NCBI RefSeq assembly: GCF_006517625.1
Contig: NZ_VHQI01000003.1
Coordinates: 62,001-126,000 of the forward strand
Reading direction: 5' to 3'
Source: Mixta tenebrionis
GTDB lineage: Bacteria > Pseudomonadota > Gammaproteobacteria > Enterobacterales > Enterobacteriaceae
Length of the DNA stretch: 64,000 bases
This document shows, one piece after another, positions 58,011 through 64,000 of this stretch (position 1 is the first letter of the stretch; the number at the start of each line of letters is the position of its first letter). Below the pieces are notes generated by a model. That model was not told the origin of the DNA and made no database searches. It was given only the letters and a program-made list of their open reading frames with translations. Made by a program: the position numbers and the translations under genes.

Positions 58011-60361
58011 CGATGCGCGTAAACGGCGATCGGGTTATTCAGCTCGCCTGCAAACTTCAGGTTCTCCGCCGGATCGGACAGATTGATCATCTGCTGATTA
58101 TTCGCCAGCTGTAGCCGGTTCAGGCAGGAGCGCGCGAAGGTCGGCGCAAACAGATCGTAACGGGCGAATTTGTGCGCCAGCTGCGGGTGCGCCTGCTGGT
58201 AATCCTGCACGCACTGCGCCACGCGCTGCCAGAAGCGCGCCTCCGGCAGGATGCCGCTTTCATCAAGAATGGCGGAGATAAAGCGGAAAATGCAGTCGAA
58301 GACATCGGTAAAGATCGACAGGATTTTCAGATTCTCCGGCACCTCTACCACCAGCCGCCGCGCCTTCTCCGGCAGCTGCGCATCCGGGTTCAGCACCGCA
58401 ATTTCCTCGCCGATATCCTTCATCCAGGCGCTGACCGGCACGTTGTGGTCAAACTGCAGGATCAGGTTTTCGCCGTGCGGCATAAAGACGATATCGTGCT
58501 GATAGAAACAGTGCAGCAGCGGACTGAGATAGCAGCTCAGGTAGCGGTCGATCCACTCCGCCGGCGCCAGTCCGGAATCGGCAATCAGCGCGGGCAGCAG
58601 CGCCTGCTGATGGCAATCGATATGCAGCAGCGCAGCCATGGTCATCAGGCGCTGGCCTGGCTGAAGCTGGGGCAGCGGATTATCGCGCCACAGCGCGGCG
58701 AACATCTTCTTATAGGCCGAGTCGCCCTGAATCGCGCGCTCATAATAGCGGTTATGATAGCCAATGGCCGCCACCTCGCGCAGGATGCGGAAAGCGCACC
58801 GCTTCAGCCACGGATCCTGCTTAACAATCCCTTCCAGCCACTGGTTCACCGCCGGCGTGGTCGCCATATAGTAGGGCGAGAGGCCGCGCATAAACCCCAT
58901 ATTCAGCACCGACAGCGCGGTTTTCACGTAGCGTTTGGTCGGCTGGCTGCGGTTAAAGAAGGTGCGGATAGACTGCTGCGCCTGATAGCTGTCCGCGCCT
59001 TCGCCCAGCCAGATAATGTCGCGCGCGGCAATATCGGCGGCGAACACCGTCAGCAGCTTGTTCTGCCACTGCCAGGGATGGACCGGCATCAACAGATAAT
59101 CCTGCGGATCGACCGCCAGCGCCCGCAGCCGATCGGCGAAGGCTGCCAGCGTGCTTTCTCCCAGCTCCTCCGCCATTAGCTGCTGATAGCTCAGCGCGTC
59201 GATACTGGAAAAATGGGCGTTGCGCGTATGCACCGCCACCCATACCAGCTGAATCGGCGCCGCCGCCTCTGGCGCATAGGCGAGATAGTCACGCGCATCA
59301 AAGCCGATACGGCCATTATTGGCGACAAAGCAGGGGTGGCCTTCGGTCATTGAGGCTTCCACCGTCTGAAAATCAGCGTTAACCAGCGCCGCGCTGTCCG
59401 GATTGCCTTTTTGCAGCTTATAGACGCTGCTGCACAGCGTGCTGGCGATCTCTTCCATATAGGTGGCCAGCATGGCGGCAGGGATGCCGACCTGCTGGTT
59501 GAATTCGATAATAAACTGCAGCGCATCCAGCGGCAGCGGCGCGCCGTTCTCGCTTTTCCTCAGCGAATCGGGATCGATCTGCCAGTGATCGAGCGCCAGC
59601 CGGCGCGCGCGGAAATGATAAACCGCTTCACCGCCCGGTACCGCCAGCTGCCAGCTATTTTCCGCAGCAGGCTGGGGGGCGATCAGTTTCTCGTGAGCGA
59701 ATTCGGCAATCGCTTTACGTAGCAGCAGGCGGTTTGCCAGCGCCCAGCTGTCGTTGGTGAGATGCTGCCCGTGGGCGAATCGAGAAGTGGTGGTCATGGT
59801 TAAGGATTCCTGCAATTGGGCCTGCTGATAATCTTCACGCTGGCAAAAGGCGAGCCAGGCGGTTTTATGTCCCATATCGATAGTGTGCTGGTAGCGGAAA
59901 CCGGCACGTTTATTGAGACGATGAATTTTTTCATTGCGCACGTCTGGTTCCACTACCACGCGCCGCACCTGCGGCTGGCTGAAAAGAAAGTCCATTACCG
60001 TGGTGAAAACCTGCCAGCTGAACTGCGGCACCGGCTTTTCGGCGGGCGCGATCAGGATATGCATGCCGTAATCGTCGGGCCGGGCCGGGTAGTGCCGGGC
60101 GATTTCATCCTGCCGCGCACGGTAAAACTCCATCAGGAAAACCGGCTGATCGTTGCACAGACCGATCATCGCCGCCTGCGGATTGTCGGCGGTAAGCTGC
60201 TGATAGAAGGCGCTTACCTGCGCCAGCGTGTCGGTCTGCATTCCCCAGAAACGGGCATACTCCTGGGTTACCCAGCGGTGAATGAGCGGCGCGTCCTGCG
60301 CCGTCACAGGACGCAGGCTGAACTCGCCCGCCGGACGATGGCAGCGGTATAATATGTTCAT
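58007..60361 (-). CDS. dfoC: Fused acyltransferase / NIS synthetase DfoC for desferrioxamine
   Basis: 784 aa in two parts. Residues about 1-190 are a GNAT acyltransferase (FSLRPVTAQDAPLIHRWV, VEPDVRNEKIHRLNKRAGF) that acylates N-hydroxycadaverine. About 215-784 are an IucA/IucC-type NRPS-independent siderophore synthetase (EGHPCFVANNGRIGFDARDYLAYAPE, HPWQWQNKL, SIRTFFNRSQPTKRYVKTALSV, HGENLILQFDHNVP) that joins and closes the units. In Streptomyces these are the separate DesC and DesD. The ATG at 60361 is 1 bp past the dfoA stop, with GGAG upstream. Confidence 0.92.
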   Translation of the reverse strand: MNILYRCHRPAGEFSLRPVTAQDAPLIHRWVTQEYARFWGMQTDTLAQVSAFYQQLTADNPQAAMIGLCNDQPVFLMEFYRARQDEIARHYPARPDDYGMHILIAPAEKPVPQFSWQVFTTVMDFLFSQPQVRRVVVEPDVRNEKIHRLNKRAGFRYQHTIDMGHKTAWLAFCQREDYQQAQLQESLTMTTTSRFAHGQHLTNDSWALANRLLLRKAIAEFAHEKLIAPQPAAENSWQLAVPGGEAVYHFRARRLALDHWQIDPDSLRKSENGAPLPLDALQFIIEFNQQVGIPAAMLATYMEEIASTLCSSVYKLQKGNPDSAALVNADFQTVEASMTEGHPCFVANNGRIGFDARDYLAYAPEAAAPIQLVWVAVHTRNAHFSSIDALSYQQLMAEELGESTLAAFADRLRALAVDPQDYLLMPVHPWQWQNKLLTVFAADIAARDIIWLGEGADSYQAQQSIRTFFNRSQPTKRYVKTALSVLNMGFMRGLSPYYMATTPAVNQWLEGIVKQDPWLKRCAFRILREVAAIGYHNRYYERAIQGDSAYKKMFAALWRDNPLPQLQPGQRLMTMAALLHIDCHQQALLPALIADSGLAPAEWIDRYLSCYLSPLLHCFYQHDIVFMPHGENLILQFDHNVPVSAWMKDIGEEIAVLNPDAQLPEKARRLVVEVPENLKILSIFTDVFDCIFRFISAILDESGILPEARFWQRVAQCVQDYQQAHPQLAHKFARYDLFAPTFARSCLNRLQLANNQQMINLSDPAENLKFAGELNNPIAVYAHR

Positions 60362-60362
60362 C

Positions 60363-61655
60363 TTATCGCTCCGATTCTGCCGGGAAGGTCTGGAAGGCGA
60401 TGCGCTGTTCAACCGGGTAAACTTCGCGTCCGGCAATTTCACGAATCAGCACCGAATTGCGATAGCAGGCCATGCCAAGATCGGGCGTGACAAAGCCGTG
60501 GGTGTGCAGCTCGGCATTTTGCACAAATACCCGGTTGTGACGATCGATGCTGTAGTTGCGCTGTACATCGTAGCGCCCTTGTTCATCCCAGCGCAGGCGG
60601 CCGGCGATGCCTTCAATAAACGGCGGCGGCTGGTAATGATAGCCGGTCGCCATCACCAGCCCTTCGGTGCGCCGCGTATAGTGCTGATCCTGCTCGCGCT
60701 GGTGCAGAGAAAGCTCCAGCTCATCATTTGGCAGACGACGTAAATCGGTGAGCGCCGAATTGGTAAACAGCCGCACCTTCAGATCGCCATCCAGCTGCTT
60801 GATATACATCAGATCGTAGATATCGTTGATCAGGCTGCTGTTGATACCTTTAAACAGATTTTTATGTCCGGCGTTCAGTTCGTCGCGCTTGCTGGCGGGC
60901 AGGGCATGGAAATAGTCGATCCACTCCGGCGAAGTCATTTCCAGCGTCAGTTTGGTGTATTCCAGCGGATAGAAGCGCGGCGCGCGCGTCACCCAGTTCA
61001 GCTGGTAGTGATGCCGATCGATTTCGTTCAGCAGATCGTAGAAGATCTCCGCCGCGCTCTGACCGCTGCCCAGTACGGTAATGGCACGCTGCGCCTGCAG
61101 CTTCGCTTTATTCGCCAGGTAGCGACTGGAGTGCACGACGCGATCGCGCAGGGGGCGGCTGCACTCCGGCAGCCAGGCGACCGGTCCGGTGCCCAGCACC
61201 AGCCGGCGCGCCAGCCAGCTGCGCCGTTCGCCGCTGCGCGTATCAAGGGTATGCAGCTGATAACATTCGCGGCTTTCATCGTAGCTGGCATACTCGACGC
61301 GCGTGTTCCAGCGCAGGTTATTCAGCTGCGAACAGGCCCACTGGCAATAGTGGTTATACTCTTTGCGCATCAGGAAGAAGCTTTCGCGTATGTAAAAGCT
61401 GTACAGCTTGCCTTGCTGCTTCATGTAGTTAAGCAGGCTGAAGGGGCTGGTGGGATCGGCCAGCGTCACCAGATCGGCCATAAACGGCGTTTGCAGGTGA
61501 GCGCTTTCCAGCATCATGCCGGTATGCCAGTCGAAGCCGGGATTTTGATCGAGAAACAGGCCGTTAACCTCTTCCAGCGGCGCGGTCAGGCAGGCGAGGC
61601 CGAGGTTAAACGGGCCGATGCCGATGCCGATAAAGTCATAAATAGTGTCGTTCAT
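60363..61655 (-). CDS. dfoA: Cadaverine N-hydroxylase DfoA
   Basis: 430 aa flavin N-monooxygenase of the IucD/DesB family. FAD site GIGIGPFNLGLACL (about 11-24), NADPH site VLGSGQSAAEIFYDLL (about 200), and the C-terminal TGY motif (LVMATGYHYQ). Adds the hydroxyl group to cadaverine, the first step to the hydroxamate. I start at 61655, eight bases after AAGGG; a GTG just before is in frame. Ten bases after dfoJ. Confidence 0.92.
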   Translation of the reverse strand: MNDTIYDFIGIGIGPFNLGLACLTAPLEEVNGLFLDQNPGFDWHTGMMLESAHLQTPFMADLVTLADPTSPFSLLNYMKQQGKLYSFYIRESFFLMRKEYNHYCQWACSQLNNLRWNTRVEYASYDESRECYQLHTLDTRSGERRSWLARRLVLGTGPVAWLPECSRPLRDRVVHSSRYLANKAKLQAQRAITVLGSGQSAAEIFYDLLNEIDRHHYQLNWVTRAPRFYPLEYTKLTLEMTSPEWIDYFHALPASKRDELNAGHKNLFKGINSSLINDIYDLMYIKQLDGDLKVRLFTNSALTDLRRLPNDELELSLHQREQDQHYTRRTEGLVMATGYHYQPPPFIEGIAGRLRWDEQGRYDVQRNYSIDRHNRVFVQNAELHTHGFVTPDLGMACYRNSVLIREIAGREVYPVEQRIAFQTFPAESER

Positions 61656-61665
61656 CACGATGCCC

Positions 61666-63216
61666 TTACTGATTGGCTGCGCTTAATGACAGGCTGTGCG
61701 AAAGCTCGCGTCCGTAGTGGCTAATCAGCGCGATAACATCCTCTATATCCGTCACGCTGGTCGCCGGGTTAAGCAGGGTAAACTTCAGATACTGACGGCC
61801 GTTGACCCTGGTGCCCGCCACGACCGCGTTACCGGAGCGGAACAGCGCCTTGCGGATTTGCGCGTTCACCTCATCTGTCACCTCCGCATTCAGGCCCGGA
61901 CGCGGAATAAAGCGGAATACCTGAGTGGTCAGTTCCGGCGCATGCAGTACCTCAATCGCTGGATGCGCCTGCAGCAGACGGTGGGTCTGCTGCGCCAGCG
62001 TCAGCACGCAGTCAAAGGCTTCGCCCAGCTTCTGCGCGCCCATAATGCGCAGCGTCATCCACATCTTCAGCGCATCAAAGCGGCGGGTGGTCTGAATGCT
62101 TTTATTCACCAGGTTAGGCGTGCCTTCCTGCTGGGCGCTGAGCGGGTTGAGATAGTCGGCGTGTACCGTAACGTGGCCGAGATGCTGCCTGTCGCGCACA
62201 AAGAAGGCGCCGCAGCTGACGGTCTGGAAAAAGGATTTATGGTAATCGACGGTAACCGAATCGGCGTGCTCAATGCCGCGCAGACGCTGACGATGCTGCG
62301 GCGATACCAGCAGGCCGCAGCCGTAGGCGGCATCAACATGCATCCAGAGCTGGTAATGACGGCAAATAGCGCCGATCGCCTGTAGCGGATCGATACTGCC
62401 GAAATCGGTGGTGCCTGCGGTAGCGACCACGGCGATGGGAATCAACCCTTCCTGCAGGCACTGCTGAATCGCCTGCTCCAGTTTGGCGGCGTCCATACGG
62501 TAGCGATGGTCATGGTCGATGGCGATCACCGCGTCATAGCCGAGACCGAGAATGGCGGTCGATTTCTGAATGCTGAAATGGCTCATTTTCGAGGTAAAGA
62601 TGCGCCACTTGCCCGCTTCCGGCGGCAGGCCGCGCTGCTTGATCAGGTGGCCCGGATGCTGACGGGCGCACCAGCTGTCGCGCGCCAGCAGCATCGCCAT
62701 CAGGTTGGACTGGGTGCCGCCGCTGGTGAAAATGCCGTCCGATCCGGCGGGTAACCCGATGCGTTGCAGCGTCCAGTCAATCACCTTTTGCTCAATCAGC
62801 GTGCCGCCCGCGCTCTGATCCCAGGTATCTACCGAGCTGTTGACCGCGCTGATAATCTGCTCAGCCAGCAGCGAAGGCAGGACGATGGGGCAGTTGAGGT
62901 GGGCGACATACTTTGGATGATGGAACCAGACCGCATCGCGCAGATAAACTTCCGTCAGCTCGGCCAGCGCCGCCTGCTGGTCGCCCAGCGGGTTATCTAA
63001 ATCGATAGCGCGCAGCGTCGGCGCCAGCTCGTGTGGCAAAATGCCGCTGAACGGCTTTTCCGTTTGCCGTAGCTGCCGTTGGATCAGGGCCAGCGCGCTT
63101 AGCGTCTGCTGCGCATACTGCTCCAGCTGCGCCTCGTTAAAGAAGAAGGCGCTGCTGGCGGCAGCGTCCTGGCGATCCGTAGCGATGTTTGGTGTTTTTG
63201 CGGAAACCGAAGCCAT
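61666..63216 (-). CDS. dfoJ: PLP-dependent lysine decarboxylase DfoJ
   Basis: 516 aa group II amino-acid decarboxylase. The pyridoxal lysine is in VTVDYHKSFFQ, the cofactor-binding stretch in WMHVDAAYGCG, and FTSGGTQSNLMAMLLARD is typical of the family. Makes cadaverine for DfoA; lysine as substrate is inferred from the cluster. First gene of dfoJAC, preceded by a 600-bp region with Fur and CRP-like sites. Confidence 0.9.
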   Translation of the reverse strand: MASVSAKTPNIATDRQDAAASSAFFFNEAQLEQYAQQTLSALALIQRQLRQTEKPFSGILPHELAPTLRAIDLDNPLGDQQAALAELTEVYLRDAVWFHHPKYVAHLNCPIVLPSLLAEQIISAVNSSVDTWDQSAGGTLIEQKVIDWTLQRIGLPAGSDGIFTSGGTQSNLMAMLLARDSWCARQHPGHLIKQRGLPPEAGKWRIFTSKMSHFSIQKSTAILGLGYDAVIAIDHDHRYRMDAAKLEQAIQQCLQEGLIPIAVVATAGTTDFGSIDPLQAIGAICRHYQLWMHVDAAYGCGLLVSPQHRQRLRGIEHADSVTVDYHKSFFQTVSCGAFFVRDRQHLGHVTVHADYLNPLSAQQEGTPNLVNKSIQTTRRFDALKMWMTLRIMGAQKLGEAFDCVLTLAQQTHRLLQAHPAIEVLHAPELTTQVFRFIPRPGLNAEVTDEVNAQIRKALFRSGNAVVAGTRVNGRQYLKFTLLNPATSVTDIEDVIALISHYGRELSHSLSLSAANQ

Positions 63217-63456
63217 TTCCTGACCCTTTTCTGGACGTAAGAAACCCGTACCGCCATAAAAAGATGACGGCCCTGTACGCCTGATATCTGCCGATATCAG
63301 TTAAATATATTTAATGTTTTATCCGAAGGCCACGAAAGCCGTCGACGGTAAGTAAAAAAGGGGGATACCCTTTTACGGGTTAAACCTCCCATTTTATGCG
63401 GTTATCGCCGCTTATGTTACGCAAATGCTAAGGCTTATAAGTGAAATGCGATTATA

Positions 63457-63475
63457 AATAGCAATCATTATCATT
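63457..63475 (-). promoter_or_regulatory. Fur box upstream of dfoJ
   Basis: AATAGCAATCATTATCATT. The core TAGCAATCATTATCA matches the TGATAAT-N-ATTATCA 7-1-7 palindrome perfectly on one arm and 4 of 7 on the other. About 245 bp from the dfoJ start. Iron repression of dfoJAC is expected. Confidence 0.7.
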
Positions 63476-63525
63476 CAATAAGATTTTGGTGACAATTTAG
63501 TGATAAGTAATATTAATATTTAAAG

Positions 63526-63541
63526 TGTGATATTGATCACG
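63526..63541 (-). promoter_or_regulatory. CRP-like site upstream of dfoJ
   Basis: TGTGATATTGATCACG has one mismatch to TGTGA-N6-TCACA. It lies about 55 bp beyond the Fur box, further from dfoJ. Confidence 0.55.
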
Positions 63542-63605
63542 TTTTGATGTAAGAGTCGTTGCTGAAAAGCGCCAAAAAATGTCAGTGTCCGGCTGCCTGA
63601 AAAGC

Positions 63606-63639
63606 GTTCAGCGTTCAGCGTTCAGCGTTCAGCGTTCAG
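63606..63639. repeat. Heptamer tandem repeat (GTTCAGC, nearly five copies)
   Basis: Four exact copies of GTTCAGC and a fifth reading GTTCAGG. A seven-base unit shifts the reading frame on each slip, but no gene is present to be affected. Confidence 0.9.
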
Positions 63640-63831
63640 GGCGCAGGCGGCGGATAAGCTTCAAGGGTGGGAAGGGCAGACGGCGGATAAGTTTTCAGAG
63701 CGCCAAAAAGGGCAAAAGCCAGCTAAAGCGTAGCCCGTTGCGAATTGTGACCAGCAATAAGAAAACGTCGGGAAAGGGCCGGTGTGGCAGGTTGTTGGCT
63801 ACCGCAGGCGGGCTGCGGTAGCCTGTAGGTT

Positions 63832-64000
63832 TTACTCGACGCGCAGCACGCGGCTGGTGTTAGTCGTGCCGGTGGTGCTCATAACGTCGCCCTGGGTAAC
63901 GATCACCAGATCGCCGGATACCAGGAAGCCTTTATCGCGCAGCAGATTAATCGCATCATGCGCCGCCGCTACGCCGTCGTTATTGCTGTCGAAATGGACC
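63832..64000 (-). CDS. pykA: Pyruvate kinase II PykA (3' end)
   Basis: Only the last 55 residues are inside the window: [20 protein letters not shown], then [20 protein letters not shown] and [15 protein letters not shown]-stop. They match the C-terminal allosteric domain of E. coli PykA. The 5' part lies beyond the right edge. Confidence 0.93.
   Translation of the reverse strand, partial: VHFDSNNDGVAAAHDAINLLRDKGFLVSGDLVIVTQGDVMSTTGTTNTSRVLRVE

Larger units (their letters stand above)
63217..63831. other. dfoJ promoter region and pykA downstream region
   Basis: No gene. AT-rich from 63240 to 63560, holding the Fur and CRP-like sites. From 63590 it is GC-rich and repetitive: a heptamer array, repeats of GGCGGATAAG, then a GGCTACCGCAG / CTGCGGTAGCC hairpin (63797-63823) just after the pykA end. 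Confidence 0.6.

Noticed and set aside
63579-63821. 80-codon Arg/Ser/Lys-rich frame containing the heptamer repeat
   Set aside because: Product reflects the repeat (SVQRSAFSVQRS); no RBS; overlaps the hairpin after pykA.

Overview
The window is a stretch of enterobacterial chromosome with high GC in its genes. The gene order matches the E. coli block otsBA - flhDC - motAB/cheAW - MCP - cheRBYZ - flhBAE - argS - yecM - cutC - cmoBA - yecE - yecD - aspS - nudB - yebC - ruvCAB - znuBCA - mepM - lpxM - pykA. The fused-enzyme desferrioxamine cluster dfoJACS, sitting between lpxM and pykA, together with overall protein similarity, points to Erwiniaceae (Pantoea, Mixta or Erwinia). The genus is inference only.

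Layout. 1-1.7 kb: end of dmsC, the chaperone dmsD, and tRNA-Ser(GGA) followed by tandem repeats that each duplicate its last 19 bp. 1.9-7.4 kb: phoA with a Pho box, msrA, a divergent MFS exporter/LysR pair, and yedK. 7.7-10 kb: otsBA behind a sigma-S-like -10. 10.7-27.7 kb: the flagellar and chemotaxis regulon. flhDC has a CRP site and an RcsAB-like box spaced as in E. coli; then come motAB-cheAW, two chemoreceptors plus the stub of a third, cheRBYZ and flhBAE. 27.7-28.4 kb: two 179-bp palindromic repeats. 28.4-32.4 kb: argS, yecM and cutC.

33-42.3 kb is the accessory part. It holds tehA, an orphan lipoprotein, a 17/18-bp minisatellite, a phage-derived cassette (repressor, T4-type lysozyme, holin-like protein, beta-helix tailspike-like protein), a secreted YnfC-like protein, a DUF4385 protein and a LysE-family exporter. 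42.3-56.6 kb returns to conserved core genes: tRNA modification (cmoBA), aspS, nudB, Holliday-junction processing (ruvCAB, with a LexA box), zinc uptake (znuABC, with a Zur box), mepM and lpxM. 56.7-63.2 kb is the Fur-box-associated siderophore cluster dfoJAC plus the exporter dfoS. The window ends in the 3' end of pykA.

The most interesting signals are the phage-derived lysis plus beta-helix cassette without other phage genes (36.1-39.7 kb), the tRNA-derived tandem repeats (1.25-1.73 kb), two probable regulatory RNAs embedded in coding genes (MotR-like at the flhC end, MicL-like at the cutC end), the relic of a third chemoreceptor, and the dfo island.
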